Below, piece by piece: positions 33,736 to 43,316 of a DNA stretch of 64,000 nucleotides. Source of the stretch: Stutzerimonas kirkiae (GTDB lineage Bacteria > Pseudomonadota > Gammaproteobacteria > Pseudomonadales > Pseudomonadaceae). Where the stretch lies: assembly GCF_004327335.1 (NCBI RefSeq), contig NZ_QJUO01000004.1, positions 1-64,000 of the forward strand. Direction: 5' to 3'. The position numbers and the translations under genes were made by a program. How positions within the stretch are numbered: the stretch's first letter is position 1; each line of letters begins with the position of its first letter. The notes beneath the pieces were generated by a model. The model made no database searches, had not been told where the DNA came from, and was given only the letters and a program-made list of their open reading frames with translations.

Positions 33736-35013
33736 ATGAAACCGGAAACACTCGCCATCCACGCCGGCTACAGCCCCGACCCGACCACCCGCGCAGTCGC
33801 CGTGCCGATCTACCAGACCAGCTCCTACGCCTTCGACAGCACCCAGCATGGTGCCGACCTGTTCGACCTGAAAGTGCCGGGCAACATCTACACGCGCATC
33901 ATGAACCCGACCAACGATGTGCTGGAGCAACGCCTGGCCGCGCTGGAAGGCGGCGTGGGGGCGCTGGCGGTGGCCTCCGGCGCGGCGGCGATCACCTATG
34001 CGGTACAGACCCTGGCCGAAGCGGGCGACAACATCGTCTCGGTGGCCAAGCTTTATGGCGGCACCTACAACCTGTTCGCCCACACCCTGCCGCGCTTCGG
34101 CATCCAGGTACGCTTCGCCCCGCACGACGATATCGCCGCCCTGGAAGCGCTGATCGATGACAAGACCAAGGCGGTCTTCTGTGAATCCATCGGCAACCCC
34201 GCCGGCAATATCGTCGACCTGCAGGCGCTGGCCGAAGCCGCGCACCGCCATGGCGTACCGCTGATCGTCGACAACACCGTGGCCACGCCGATCCTCACCC
34301 GCCCCTTCGACCATGGCGCTGATATCGTCGTGCACTCGCTGACCAAGTACATCGGTGGCCACGGCAACAGCATCGGCGGCATCGTCGTCGATTCCGGCAA
34401 ATTCCCCTGGGCCGAGCACAAGGAACGTTTCCCGCTGCTCAACACCCCGGACCCGTCCTACCATGGGGTGGTCTATACCGAAGCCTTCGGCCCCGCCGCC
34501 TTTATCGGCCGCTGCCGCGTGGTGCCGCTGCGCAATACCGGCGCGGCGCTGTCGCCCTTCAACGCCTTCCTGATCCTGCAGGGCCTGGAAACCCTGGCAC
34601 TGCGCATGGAGCGTCATACCTGGAACGCGCTGAAAGTCGCCGAATACCTGCGCGATCACCCGCAGGTGACCTGGGTCAAATACGCCGGCCTGCCCGACCA
34701 TCCCGAACATGCGCTGGCACAGCGCTATACCGGCGGCAAACCGGCAAGCATCCTGTCCTTCGGCATCCAGGGCGGCCAGGAAGCGGGCGCGCGTTTTATC
34801 GACGCCCTGCAACTGATCACCCGCCTGGTCAATATCGGCGATGCCAAATCACTGGCGTGCCACCCGGCGACCACCACCCATCGCCAGCTCGACGACGACG
34901 AACTGGAAAAGGCCGGTGTGCCACGCGACATGGTGCGCCTGTCGATCGGTATCGAGCATATCGACGATATCCTCGAAGACATCGCCCAGGCGCTGGAAGC
35001 CTCCAGAAGTTGA
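33736..35013 (+). CDS. metY: O-acetylhomoserine sulfhydrylase / O-succinylhomoserine-type PLP enzyme
   Basis: 425 aa, Cys/Met-metabolism PLP family. PLP Lys in VVHSLTKYIGGHGNSIGG; SGAAAITYAVQTLAEAGDNIV, VDNTVATPILTRPF and the C-terminal SLACHPATTTH are typical of MetY. It makes homocysteine from acylated homoserine and sulfide. Length and N terminus (MKPETLAIHAGYSPDPTTRAVAVP) fit MetY; the start at 33736 is set by homology over the longer frame. The metX homologue is 10 kb downstream. Confidence 0.9.
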   Translation: MKPETLAIHAGYSPDPTTRAVAVPIYQTSSYAFDSTQHGADLFDLKVPGNIYTRIMNPTNDVLEQRLAALEGGVGALAVASGAAAITYAVQTLAEAGDNIVSVAKLYGGTYNLFAHTLPRFGIQVRFAPHDDIAALEALIDDKTKAVFCESIGNPAGNIVDLQALAEAAHRHGVPLIVDNTVATPILTRPFDHGADIVVHSLTKYIGGHGNSIGGIVVDSGKFPWAEHKERFPLLNTPDPSYHGVVYTEAFGPAAFIGRCRVVPLRNTGAALSPFNAFLILQGLETLALRMERHTWNALKVAEYLRDHPQVTWVKYAGLPDHPEHALAQRYTGGKPASILSFGIQGGQEAGARFIDALQLITRLVNIGDAKSLACHPATTTHRQLDDDELEKAGVPRDMVRLSIGIEHIDDILEDIAQALEASRS

Positions 35014-35082
35014 GTGTGGGACGGGCCTGCGTGACAGCCGCCGCGCTGTCGCGCAGAACCTGTTCACGATCTCGCGGGCCGG

Positions 35083-35129
35083 GGCCTGCTGCCGTTTCGG
35101 CGCGACCGCGCCGGAGCCTGTTTTTACAC
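35083..35129. repeat. Truncated end of the TGTTGACGTTTCG element family
   Basis: GGCCTGCTGCCGTTTCGG then CGCGACCGCGCCGGAGCCTG and TTTTTACAC. Aligns with the left end of the pilT/pilU element (41129-41174) over about 45 bases with few mismatches, but no matching right end follows. A REP-like element starts 40 bp later. Confidence 0.55.
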
Positions 35130-35167
35130 AGCAGGGGCGACGCGCCGCAGATCCGGCACAGGCCCCG

Positions 35168-35238
35168 ATAGGAGCGGGAGCGGGCTTGCCCGCGATACTT
35201 TTGCGGCCAGCGTCATTCGCGGCCAAGGCCGCTCCAGC
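35168..35238. repeat. REP-like palindrome
   Basis: AGGAGCGGGAGCGGGCTTGC .. CGCGGCCAAGGCCGCTCC arms between metY and the GGDEF-EAL gene, convergent genes. Standard Pseudomonas REP composition. Confidence 0.7.
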
Positions 35239-35283
35239 GGCTGAATGGATGGCTTGTCATTTCTTGTCTGACGAGCGAGGCCC

Positions 35284-36984
35284 CTACGCCGACAGGACAA
35301 GGTGCCGGCGCAACACCTGCAACGGCATCGGCCGCGCGAACCAGAACCCCTGGCCATACGCGCAACCGCAGCGGCGCAGGTAGTCCAGTTGCTCCGCGGT
35401 TTCCACGCCTTCGGCAATCACCTCCAGCTCCAGGCTGGCGGCGATGGCCAGCGCGGCCTGGACGATCGCCTGGTCGCTGGCGGACGGCAGCGCCCGGACG
35501 AACGAACGGTCGATCTTCAGGCGGTCGAAAGCCAGCCGGCGCAGGCGTAGCAGCGACGAGAAGCCCGTTCCGAAATCATCCATGGCGATGCTCACACCCA
35601 GCCGCTTCAGGAGCCGGATATTCTCCGTGACCACCTGCGCATCCTGTACCGCGCCGGTTTCAGTCACCTCCAGTTCCAGGCGCTGCCCCGGCAGGCCCAC
35701 TTCGGAGAGGATGTCCCGCACCCGCTCGGCGAAATCCGGCTGCTGGAACAACTGGCTGCCGATGTTCACCGCCATGGGCACGTCCAGGCACTCGCTGTCG
35801 ATCAGCAGCCGGTTATCCATGCAGGCCCGGCGCAGCACCCACAGGTCGATGGCCGGCATCAGGCCATATTCGATGGCCACCGGAATGAACTCGTCCGGGG
35901 CCAGCCTGCCCAGTTCCTCGTCCTGCCAACGCAGCAAGGCTTCAAGGCCGGAGATGTGCAGATCATCCAGGGCGAACTGCAACTGGTAATGCAACTCGAA
36001 GCGCCCCTGCGCCAGCGCCCGCTGCAAGCGCTCGAGCATCAGTACCTTGCGCTCGGTGTGCTGCCGCATCTCGGGCTGGAAGAAACGGACACAGCCACCG
36101 CCCTCGCTCTTTGCCTGGTACATCGCCAGGTCGGCATCGTGAATCAGTTGCTCCGCCATACCGCCCTCCCCCGTATGGAGGCTGACACCGATACTGGCAT
36201 TCACATTCAGCGACAGGCCTTCGACCCAGAAACCCTTGGCAAAGCTGTCCAGCAGCCGTCGGCAGACAGCCTGCGCCACCTGCGTGGCATCGTTATCCGC
36301 CGGCAAGCCCACCAGCGCCACGAACTCATCGCCCCCCACCCGCGCCAGCAAGTCCTCAGGGCGCAGTTGCCGCTGCAGGCGCTCGGCGACCAGCCCCAGC
36401 AGGCGATCGCCAATGCGGTGGCCCTGTCGATCGTTGACCTGCTTGAAGCCGTCCAGGTCGATGAACACCACTGCCCGCCATTCGCCACTGGCAGGCTCGG
36501 CGAGCATCCGTTGCAGGCATACCAGCAACTGATGCCGGTTGAGGCAGCCGGTCAGGCTGTCGTGACTGGCCAGGTGACTGATGTCGTCGATCATCCGCCG
36601 CCGTTCGCTGATGTCATGGCAGATGCCGACGAACATCCGGCGCGGCCCGATGTTCAACTCGGCGATGCTCAGGTGCAGAGGGAATTGCGTACCATCCTTG
36701 CGCCGGCCGGTCACTTCGCGGCCGATGCCAATGATCCTGCGCTGGCCGCTCTGCCGGTAATCGTGCATGTAGCCGTCATGCGCCCGGGCCTCGCCAGGCG
36801 GCATCAGCAGGGAAACATTGCCGCCCAGCAGTTCGTCCGCCAGGTAGCCGAAGGTCTTCGTCGCGGCCCGGTTCAGGGCGCGGATGACGCCCACCTCATC
36901 GATGACCACCATGCTGTCGACAGAAGCCTCGAAAATGGCAGAGCCCAGGCTTCCCAGCTCCAGTTCGGCAGATTGACTGTCCAT
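35284..36984 (-). CDS. PAS-GGDEF-EAL cyclic-di-GMP turnover protein
   Basis: 566 aa, no membrane segment seen. PAS domain at about 10-125 (FEASVDSMVVIDEVGVIRAL, FGYLADELLGGNVSLLMP), GGDEF domain at about 140-300 with intact LLARVGGDEFVALVG, EAL domain at about 315-560 with GLEALLRWQDEELG, AVNIGSQLF, EVTETGAV, MDDFGTGFSSL and AEGVETAEQ. Both catalytic signatures look intact, so cyclase and phosphodiesterase activity are both possible. It starts 22 bp after aer on the same strand, so it may be co-transcribed with the aerotaxis receptor and receive a similar PAS signal. Confidence 0.9.
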   Translation of the reverse strand: MDSQSAELELGSLGSAIFEASVDSMVVIDEVGVIRALNRAATKTFGYLADELLGGNVSLLMPPGEARAHDGYMHDYRQSGQRRIIGIGREVTGRRKDGTQFPLHLSIAELNIGPRRMFVGICHDISERRRMIDDISHLASHDSLTGCLNRHQLLVCLQRMLAEPASGEWRAVVFIDLDGFKQVNDRQGHRIGDRLLGLVAERLQRQLRPEDLLARVGGDEFVALVGLPADNDATQVAQAVCRRLLDSFAKGFWVEGLSLNVNASIGVSLHTGEGGMAEQLIHDADLAMYQAKSEGGGCVRFFQPEMRQHTERKVLMLERLQRALAQGRFELHYQLQFALDDLHISGLEALLRWQDEELGRLAPDEFIPVAIEYGLMPAIDLWVLRRACMDNRLLIDSECLDVPMAVNIGSQLFQQPDFAERVRDILSEVGLPGQRLELEVTETGAVQDAQVVTENIRLLKRLGVSIAMDDFGTGFSSLLRLRRLAFDRLKIDRSFVRALPSASDQAIVQAALAIAASLELEVIAEGVETAEQLDYLRRCGCAYGQGFWFARPMPLQVLRRHLVLSA

Positions 36985-37006
36985 GCACGCCTTCTTCTAT
37001 TCCTTG

Positions 37007-38563
37007 TCACCCATTGAACCGCTCCACCAGCGCATGCAGGGAGCACGCCGTCTGGGAAAGCTCCCCGCCGATCGTCGATGATTGCTCGCACAGCAGGGTA
37101 TTGCGCTCGCAGGTGCCGGCAATACGGCTGACCTGCCGGGCGATTTCCTCGCAGACATGGGCTTGCTGCTCGGCCGCCGATGCCATCTGCCGGGTCATGT
37201 CATGGATATGCTCGACCGCTTCGTCGATCCCGGCCAGTGCACGCTCGGTGGCGATCACCTGGACCAGCCCGGATGCCGACTCCTCACTGCCGGAACGGGC
37301 CACCGACACCGCCTGCCCGGCACGCTCACGCAACGACTGGATGATCCGCTCGATGGCCCCGGTCGACTCCTGGGTCTTGCGCGCCAGCGCCCGTACCTCG
37401 TCGGCCACCACGGCGAAACCACGCCCCTGCTCACCGGCGCGAGCCGCTTCGATAGCGGCGTTGAGCGCCAGCAGGTTGGTCTGTTCGGCCACCGCGCGGA
37501 TCATGTTGGCCGCCTGCTGGATCGACTGGGTTTCCTCCGCCAGCGCTTCGACACTGGCGCTGATCTCCAGCACCCGCGTCTTCAGCCGCTCGATGACCGC
37601 CCGTGTCTGCAGCGCATCCCCGCTGCCATCGCCGGACAGTTGCGCCACCTGCCGGGCCTGCTCCGCCGTGCGCTGGACATGGCTGGCCACCTCGGTGACG
37701 GAAACGGTCATCTGCTGCATGGCCGTGGCGACCATATCCGCCTCGACCCGCAACGCCTGCTGCGACGCTTCCGACTCACGGCTCAAGCGATCGCTCTGCG
37801 CGGCCAGCCCGGTGGTCTGCCGCGCATAGTCCCCCAGGCGGCTGAGCGCCGTGCGCGTCTTCGCCCGCTCGAAGATCAGCAGCATTTGCAACTGCGCCGG
37901 CAGCCCGTGCAGGTCCGTGTAGGTGCGTACAGCCACATCGCTGGCCGGCGCTTCGTCACCGCGCACCCGCCGCAGAACACGCTGTTGCAGTCGCATGGAA
38001 AGTAGCGGCATTGCCAGCAGGCCAAGCAGCGCCAGCAGAAGCCCCAGCTCGACCGATACCCGTGCATGCACCAGCCACACCAGCAGGCATGCTGGCAGGC
38101 CCCAGGCAAGCGGCAGCAACCCCAGCAGCCGTTCCCGGACCGGCGCCACGGCCCGTTGCGCGGACAGCCGGGCATACACGCGCTCCGCCCGGGATACCTG
38201 CCCGGCATCGGCCCGCACCCGCACCGACTCGTAACCGACTATCCGGCCATTCTCGGTAACCGGTGTCACATAGGCGTTGACCCAGTAGAATTCCCCACCC
38301 TTGCAGCGATTCTTGACGATCCCCATCCAGCAACGCCCGGCTTTCAGGCTTTCCCACATCTGCTGGAAAACCACGGCGGGCATCTCCGGGTGACGCACGA
38401 TGTTGTGCGCGCTGCCAAGCAGCTCCTGCCGTGGAAAACCGCTTATCTCGACGAATGCCTCATTGCAATAAGTGATGTTGCCGTGCAGATCGGTGGTGGT
38501 GATCAGATGCTTGTCAGCCGGGACAGGTCGCTCCTGCCGGCTCTTCGGGAGGTTGACTTTCAT
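37007..38563 (-). CDS. aer: Aerotaxis receptor, PAS-MCP
   Basis: 518 aa. PAS domain at about 15-125 ([38 protein letters not shown]) that binds FAD in Aer proteins. A short hydrophobic hairpin (about 150-200; [33 protein letters not shown]) anchors it to the inner membrane. The C-terminal signalling domain has [20 protein letters not shown]. It steers motility along oxygen or redox gradients. Start at 38563 (MKVN) chosen over MEFR 4 codons upstream; both possible. Confidence 0.88.
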   Translation of the reverse strand: MKVNLPKSRQERPVPADKHLITTTDLHGNITYCNEAFVEISGFPRQELLGSAHNIVRHPEMPAVVFQQMWESLKAGRCWMGIVKNRCKGGEFYWVNAYVTPVTENGRIVGYESVRVRADAGQVSRAERVYARLSAQRAVAPVRERLLGLLPLAWGLPACLLVWLVHARVSVELGLLLALLGLLAMPLLSMRLQQRVLRRVRGDEAPASDVAVRTYTDLHGLPAQLQMLLIFERAKTRTALSRLGDYARQTTGLAAQSDRLSRESEASQQALRVEADMVATAMQQMTVSVTEVASHVQRTAEQARQVAQLSGDGSGDALQTRAVIERLKTRVLEISASVEALAEETQSIQQAANMIRAVAEQTNLLALNAAIEAARAGEQGRGFAVVADEVRALARKTQESTGAIERIIQSLRERAGQAVSVARSGSEESASGLVQVIATERALAGIDEAVEHIHDMTRQMASAAEQQAHVCEEIARQVSRIAGTCERNTLLCEQSSTIGGELSQTACSLHALVERFNG

Positions 38564-38729
38564 CCTGAATTCCACTGGCGCTTCCGGCGCCCCTGGCTCC
38601 TGAAATGGTAGGTGGCTAATGGCCAGAAGCTTAACAGATAGTCAACAAACTTACTTAACAAATGTCAGGGATACAGTTACGCCAGGTATAGGCACACACC
38701 CGTAGTGTTTGCCAATGGAAAACATACGA

Positions 38730-39113
38730 ATGAAGTTCGCCGAGCGGCTGCACGCAGCCCTGATAAATGCAGGCTACGAGCCCAGGCCATCGGTTCTGGA
38801 GCGCGAATTCAACCTGCGCTACTGGGGCAAGCCCTTGACGCTGCATGCAGTGCGCCGCTGGTTGCGCGGAGAAGCCCTGCCAACCGAGGACAAGATGCTG
38901 GTATTGGCACAATGGTTGAGAATAGACCCACAGACATTGCGCTTCGGTGATGAGGTGCCGGAGCGCATAGGCCGGGAAATCGACCAGTTGTCCGCGCTGG
39001 CGCACCATGAACGGGAAACCCTGGAGGCCTTCCTCAAGCTGTCCCAGCCCCGCCGCCGGCTGGTGAGCGAAATCATCCTGACCTTCGTCCAGGCCGAAGC
39101 CTCGCAATCCTGA
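38730..39113 (+). CDS. Cro/CI-like DNA-binding regulator
   Basis: 127 aa. Seen: MKFAERLHAALINAGYEPRP, LTLHAVRRWLRGEALPTEDK (a lambda-repressor-like recognition helix region) and QWLRIDPQTLRFG, then a helical tail SQPRRRLVSEIILTFVQ. Start at 38730 has GGAAAA eight bases upstream; in-frame ATGs at 38715 and 38709 are alternatives. Divergent from aer across about 165 bp of AT-richer DNA, so it may regulate aer and the GGDEF-EAL gene. Target unknown. Confidence 0.7.
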   Translation: MKFAERLHAALINAGYEPRPSVLEREFNLRYWGKPLTLHAVRRWLRGEALPTEDKMLVLAQWLRIDPQTLRFGDEVPERIGREIDQLSALAHHERETLEAFLKLSQPRRRLVSEIILTFVQAEASQS

Positions 39114-39195
39114 GCGCGCGGCGACTGCGCAGAGTCGTCCGCCCGCCTTTCAAGCAAGAACTATCTCATTGCCTGACCAGGCTACCTCCCCAACC

Positions 39196-39250
39196 GCGGG
39201 AGCGGCCTTGGCCGCGAGGCCTTTGCAGCCAGCGGCCCTCGCAGCAGCGG
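39196..39250. repeat. REP-like palindrome
   Basis: GCGGGAGCGGCCTTGGCCGC followed by GAGGCCTTTGCAGCCAGCGG between two convergent genes. Pseudomonas REP type. Confidence 0.6.
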
Positions 39251-39281
39251 CGCACCCCACGCAAACACCCGAACCCGGCGC

Positions 39282-39680
39282 TCAGCCGCGCTCGGCGTTA
39301 CGCACGGAAATCTGCGTATTCAGCGTCCAGAAGTCGTAGAGGACACCCAGGCCGAAAAGCCCCAGGGTGAATAGATAGAGGATGCCGGTGATCCACTTGC
39401 CCTGGTACATGCGATGCACACCGAAGGCGCCGAGGAAGGTCAGCAGCAACCAGGCGATGTTGTAGTCGATATCGCCGCCATGGAAGCGCAGGCTGGCCTC
39501 GCGGTCCATCGACGGGATCAGGAACAGGTCGATGATCCAGCCGACGAAGAACAGGCCAAGGGTGAAGAACCAGATGGTACCTGTCACCGGGCGGCCATAG
39601 TAGAAGCGGTGGGAACCCAGGAATCCGAAGATCCACAACAGGTAGCCGATGATCTTGCTGTGGGTATCGCGTATCTGCAT
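39282..39680 (-). CDS. TM2-domain membrane protein
   Basis: 132 aa with two TM2 domains in tandem: SKIIGYLLWIFGFLGSHRFY .. FVGWIIDLFLIPSM and NIAWLLLTFLGAFGVHRMY .. LGVLYDFWTL. Inner-membrane protein, function unknown in bacteria. Start at 39680 (MQIRDTHSK) excludes an unconserved 39-residue extension. Confidence 0.82.
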   Translation of the reverse strand: MQIRDTHSKIIGYLLWIFGFLGSHRFYYGRPVTGTIWFFTLGLFFVGWIIDLFLIPSMDREASLRFHGGDIDYNIAWLLLTFLGAFGVHRMYQGKWITGILYLFTLGLFGLGVLYDFWTLNTQISVRNAERG

Positions 39681-39848
39681 GAAGTGCCGCTCCGATATGG
39701 ATGGTAGTTGCCAACCGTGCCACTCAGCGCCACGTCTTTCAAGGAGAAGCGGCTGGCCATGCGCCGGCAAGCGATGCCATATCACCCCGGCGCGCATGGC
39801 AACCCCTGCGGGAATTCCACGTCCAGCCCTCGGCGGCGTCCCCGATGC

Positions 39849-40991
39849 TCAGCGCAGGCGCGGTTCGTCCTCGCTGATCTGCAGGCTCAGATGTGTCGCG
39901 GCGATGCCCGCGGCCCCGCTCTCCCCGCCGTTTTCCAGCTTGATCATCAGGCGCAGGTCATTGGCCGAGTCGGCATGCAGCAAGGCGTCCTCATAAGTGA
40001 TCGCCCCGTGTCGATAGAGTTCGAGCAAGGCCTGGTCGAAAGTTCGCATGCCCTGCTCGCCGGAGCGCCTCATCAGGTCCTTCAGTTGGTGCACCTCGCC
40101 CTTGCGGATCAGGTCGGCCGCCAGCGGCGTATTGAGCAGCACCTCGATGGCCGCACAGCGGCCCTTGCCGGCGGCCGTGGGAATCAGTTGCTGGGCGACG
40201 ATGGCCTTGAGGTTCAGCGAAAGGTCCATCCAGACCTGGGCATGCCGGTCCGCCGGGAAGAAGTTGATGATACGGTCCAGCGCCTGGTTGGCATTGTTGG
40301 CATGCAGAGTGGCCAGGCACAGGTGCCCGGTCTCGGCGAAGGCCACCGCATGCTCCATGGTTTCCCTGGAGCGGATCTCGCCGATCAGGATCACATCCGG
40401 GGCCTGGCGCAGGGTGTTCTTCAACGCCACCTCGAAGGAATCGGTGTCGATCCCCACCTCGCGCTGGGTGACGATGCAGCCCTGATGCGGGTGCAGGAAC
40501 TCGATGGGGTCCTCGATGGTGATGATGTGCCCGCTGGCATTGCGGTTGCGGTGCCCGATCATCGCCGCCAGCGAGGTGGACTTGCCGGTACCGGTGCCGC
40601 CGACGAACAGCACCAGGCCACGGCGGGCCATCGCCAACTGCGCGAGGGTGTCCGGCAGTTGCAGCTCCTCGATGCTCGGGATACGGGTTTCGATACGGCG
40701 CAGCACCATTCCCGACTGGTTGCGCTGGGAAAAGGCACTGACACGAAAGCGGCCGATACCGCTGGCATCTATGGCGAAATTGCACTCATGGTGCTCGGCG
40801 AACTCGCGACGTTGCCGCTCGTCCATCCGCGCATGCACCATGTCACGCACCTGCTCGGCCGACAGCGGCTCCGCACCTACCGGCTCGATCCGCCCAGCGA
40901 CCTTCATCGAAGGCGCCACTCCCACCGTGACGAACAGGTCGGAACCGCCCCGCTCCACCATCAGTTGCAACAGTTGTTCGAATTCCATCAT
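39849..40991 (-). CDS. pilU: Type IV pilus retraction ATPase PilU
   Basis: About 380 aa, PilT/PilU secretion ATPase. Walker A GGTGTGKSTSLAAM, Asp box and Walker B region ITIEDPIEFLHPHQGC and DVILIGEIRSRETM, His box TGHLCLATLHANNANQALDR. Cytoplasmic accessory motor that helps PilT depolymerise pili. Start is MMEFEQLL (40991 or 40988); the longer frame runs into the repeat DNA. Normally directly downstream of pilT; here 513 bp separate them because of an inserted element. Confidence 0.93.
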   Translation of the reverse strand: MMEFEQLLQLMVERGGSDLFVTVGVAPSMKVAGRIEPVGAEPLSAEQVRDMVHARMDERQRREFAEHHECNFAIDASGIGRFRVSAFSQRNQSGMVLRRIETRIPSIEELQLPDTLAQLAMARRGLVLFVGGTGTGKSTSLAAMIGHRNRNASGHIITIEDPIEFLHPHQGCIVTQREVGIDTDSFEVALKNTLRQAPDVILIGEIRSRETMEHAVAFAETGHLCLATLHANNANQALDRIINFFPADRHAQVWMDLSLNLKAIVAQQLIPTAAGKGRCAAIEVLLNTPLAADLIRKGEVHQLKDLMRRSGEQGMRTFDQALLELYRHGAITYEDALLHADSANDLRLMIKLENGGESGAAGIAATHLSLQISEDEPRLR

Positions 40992-41124
40992 CGACTCGCA
41001 AAGTAAGGGGGTGGGTCGGGAGCCACCGCAAGGGTGCGCCATGCGCACCTGAACAATCGGCGCCGCTATTCCGCTGGTGCGCACGGCGCACCCGCCCTGC
41101 CGACATTCAATTCGTGCCGCAACA

Positions 41125-41508
41125 CTAGGCCTGTTGACGTTTCGTCGCGACCGCGCCGGAGCCTGTTTTTGCACCCGGCAAGGCATGAGATGCGAAGTTT
41201 GTTCAGCGCGTCCATGCGCTTCACCCCTTCGGGGCTTACGCCCAAAAAACGCTCCTGGCGTTTTTGTAGTGGGCGAAATGAGCCATCAAGTAACGCAGCC
41301 TCCTGCAAAAACAGGCCCGGCCCTCCGGGTTGTGCGAGAAATCGCCCCCGCTGTCGTTGCAGGTCTTGACAAGGGAGTGGCCATTGCCTGCGTCCTGCGC
41401 AATCTCCAGGGATGGAGCGAATGCCGCAAGCCCGTCAGGAACGGGCGCGGCCTAATCGGGGGCGATTTCTCACGACAACGCGGCTCGCGACGAAACGTCA
41501 ACACCTAG
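41125..41508. mobile_element. MITE-like element 2 between pilT and pilU
   Basis: Perfect 19-bp terminal inverted repeats TGTTGACGTTTCGTCGCGA (41132-41150) and its complement (41485-41503). CTAG flanks both sides (41125-41128 and 41505-41508); the right CTAG contains the pilT stop codon. Internal palindromes: GCCTGTTTTTGCA (41161-41173) with TGCAAAAACAGGC (41304-41316), and GAGAAATCGCCCCCG (41336-41350) with its complement at 41457-41471. No transposase. The remaining pilT-pilU gap (40992-41124) contains GGTGCGC/GCGCACC hairpins and no gene. Confidence 0.7.
41245..41265. terminator. Terminator-like hairpin inside MITE-like element 2
   Basis: AAAAACGC / GCGTTTTT stem with a TCCTG loop; A-rich on one side and T-rich on the other, so it could act in both directions. 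It lies in the path of pilT-to-pilU transcription. Confidence 0.4.
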
Positions 41509-42539
41509 AAACCTTCCGGCGACTTGGCCTTTTCCCGCGCGCTGTCGCGACTGATGATCCCCTTGGCGACCAGCGCCTTGAGCGACGAGTCCAGTGTCTG
41601 CATGCCCAGCGAACCGCCGGTCTGGATCGCCGAATACATCTGCGCCACCTTGTCCTCGCGGATCAGGTTACGGATCGCCGGGGTGCCGATCATGATCTCG
41701 TGGGCCGCTACCCGGCCCCCGCCGATCTTCTTCAGCAGCGCCTGGGAGATCACCGACTGCAAGGATTCCGAGAGCATCGAACGCACCATGCTCTTCTCTT
41801 CCGCCGGGAACACGTCCACCACCCGGTCGATGGTCTTGGCCGCCGAGGTGGTGTGCAGGGTGCCGAACACCAGGTGCCCGGTTTCCGCCGCGGTCAGCGC
41901 CAGGCGGATGGTCTCCAGGTCGCGCATCTCGCCGACCAGGATGATGTCCGGGTCTTCGCGCAGCGCCGAGCGCAGGGCATCGGAGAAGCTGCGGGTATCG
42001 CGGTGCACCTCGCGCTGGTTGACCAGGCACTTCTTCGACTCGTGGACGAATTCGATCGGGTCCTCGATGGTGAGGATGTGCTGGTAGCGGCTCTCGTTGA
42101 GGTAGTCGAGCATCGCCGCCAGGGTGGTGGACTTGCCCGAGCCGGTCGGCCCGGTCACCAGCACCAGCCCGCGCGGCACGTCGGCGATCCTGCGGAACAC
42201 TTCGCCCATGCCGAGGTCGTCGAGGGTCAGCACCCGCGACGGAATGGTGCGGAACACCGCGCCGGCGCCACGGTTCTGGTTGAAGGCATTGACCCGGAAG
42301 CGCGCCAGGCCGGGCACCTCGAAGGAGAAATCGGTTTCCAGCCGCTCTTCGAAATCCTTGCGTTGCCGGTCGTTCATTATGTCGTAGATCAGCGTATGCA
42401 CCTGCTTGTGGTCCTGCGGCGGCAGGTTGATGCGGCGCACGTCGCCATCGACGCGAATCATCGGCGGCAGGCCGGCGGAAAGGTGCAGGTCGGACGCGCC
42501 CTGCTTGACGCCGAACGCCAGCAGCTCAGTGATATCCAT
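41505..42539 (-). CDS. pilT: Type IV pilus retraction ATPase PilT
   Basis: 344 aa, exactly the family length. Walker A GPTGSGKSTTLAAMLDYL, Asp box HILTIEDPIEFVHESKKC, Walker B EDPDIILVGEMRDLETIRLA, His box TGHLVFGTLHTTSAAKTIDR and the C-terminal AIRNLIREDKVAQMYSAIQ motif. Cytoplasmic motor that retracts type IV pili for twitching. Start at 42539 (MDITELLAFGVKQGASDLH) over MGSP 4 codons upstream. Stop codon TAG is part of the CTAG flank of element 2. Divergent from yggS. Confidence 0.96.
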   Translation of the reverse strand: MDITELLAFGVKQGASDLHLSAGLPPMIRVDGDVRRINLPPQDHKQVHTLIYDIMNDRQRKDFEERLETDFSFEVPGLARFRVNAFNQNRGAGAVFRTIPSRVLTLDDLGMGEVFRRIADVPRGLVLVTGPTGSGKSTTLAAMLDYLNESRYQHILTIEDPIEFVHESKKCLVNQREVHRDTRSFSDALRSALREDPDIILVGEMRDLETIRLALTAAETGHLVFGTLHTTSAAKTIDRVVDVFPAEEKSMVRSMLSESLQSVISQALLKKIGGGRVAAHEIMIGTPAIRNLIREDKVAQMYSAIQTGGSLGMQTLDSSLKALVAKGIISRDSAREKAKSPEGF

Positions 42540-42605
42540 GGGACTCCCCAATTACATTCAAGCAGGTAGAATGCCGCGCAGACCCCGGCTGTACGGCGCA
42601 AAACA

Positions 42606-43316
42606 ATGTCCACGATAGCGAAGAATATTGCAAAGGTCGTTTCACGCATCCGTGACGCAGCGCACGCTTGCGGTCGCGATCCCGCCTCGGTGGGGCTGCT
42701 CGCCGTGAGCAAGACGCAGCCGCCGCAGGCCGTACGCGAAGCCCATGGCGCGGGCCTGAACGATTTCGGCGAGAACTACCTGCAAGAAGCGCTGGATAAG
42801 CAGCAACAGCTCAGCGACCTGCCACTGACCTGGCATTTCATCGGGCCGATCCAGTCCAACAAGACCCGCGCCATCGCCGAGCACTTCGACTGGGTGCACT
42901 CGGTGGACCGGCTGAAGATCGCCCAGCGCCTGTCGGACCAGCGGCCCGCGCACCTGCCGCCACTGAATATCTGCCTGCAGGTCAACGTCAGCGGCGAAGC
43001 CAGCAAGTCCGGCTGCGCCCCCGTGGAGGTGGCCACGCTGGCCGCCGCCGTGGCGCAGTTGCCAAACCTGCGGCTACGCGGTCTGATGGCCATTCCCGCA
43101 CCCACCGACGACGCGGATGAACAACGCGCCGCCTTCGCCCGCTTGCGCCACCTGCTGGAGCGCGAGGACGGACTGGAGACATTGTCCATGGGCATGAGCC
43201 AGGACCTGGAAACCGCCATCGCCGAAGGCGCCACCTGGGTGCGTATCGGCACGGCGCTGTTCGGCGCCCGCGACTACTCCGGCAAGCCCGACACGAATCA
43301 AGGAACCCCCGTATGA
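42606..43316 (+). CDS. yggS: PLP homeostasis protein YggS/PLPBP family
   Basis: 236 aa, single-domain PLP-binding protein. PLP Lys in LLAVSKTQPPQAVREAHGAG (residue 36), DFGENYLQEAL, WHFIGPIQSNKTRAIAEHFD and the phosphate-binding GMSQDLETAIAEGATWVRIGTALFG. Maintains cofactor balance; not an enzyme. It overlaps proC by 4 bp, the usual yggS-proC arrangement, and is divergent from pilT across 66 bp. Confidence 0.92.
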   Translation: MSTIAKNIAKVVSRIRDAAHACGRDPASVGLLAVSKTQPPQAVREAHGAGLNDFGENYLQEALDKQQQLSDLPLTWHFIGPIQSNKTRAIAEHFDWVHSVDRLKIAQRLSDQRPAHLPPLNICLQVNVSGEASKSGCAPVEVATLAAAVAQLPNLRLRGLMAIPAPTDDADEQRAAFARLRHLLEREDGLETLSMGMSQDLETAIAEGATWVRIGTALFGARDYSGKPDTNQGTPV

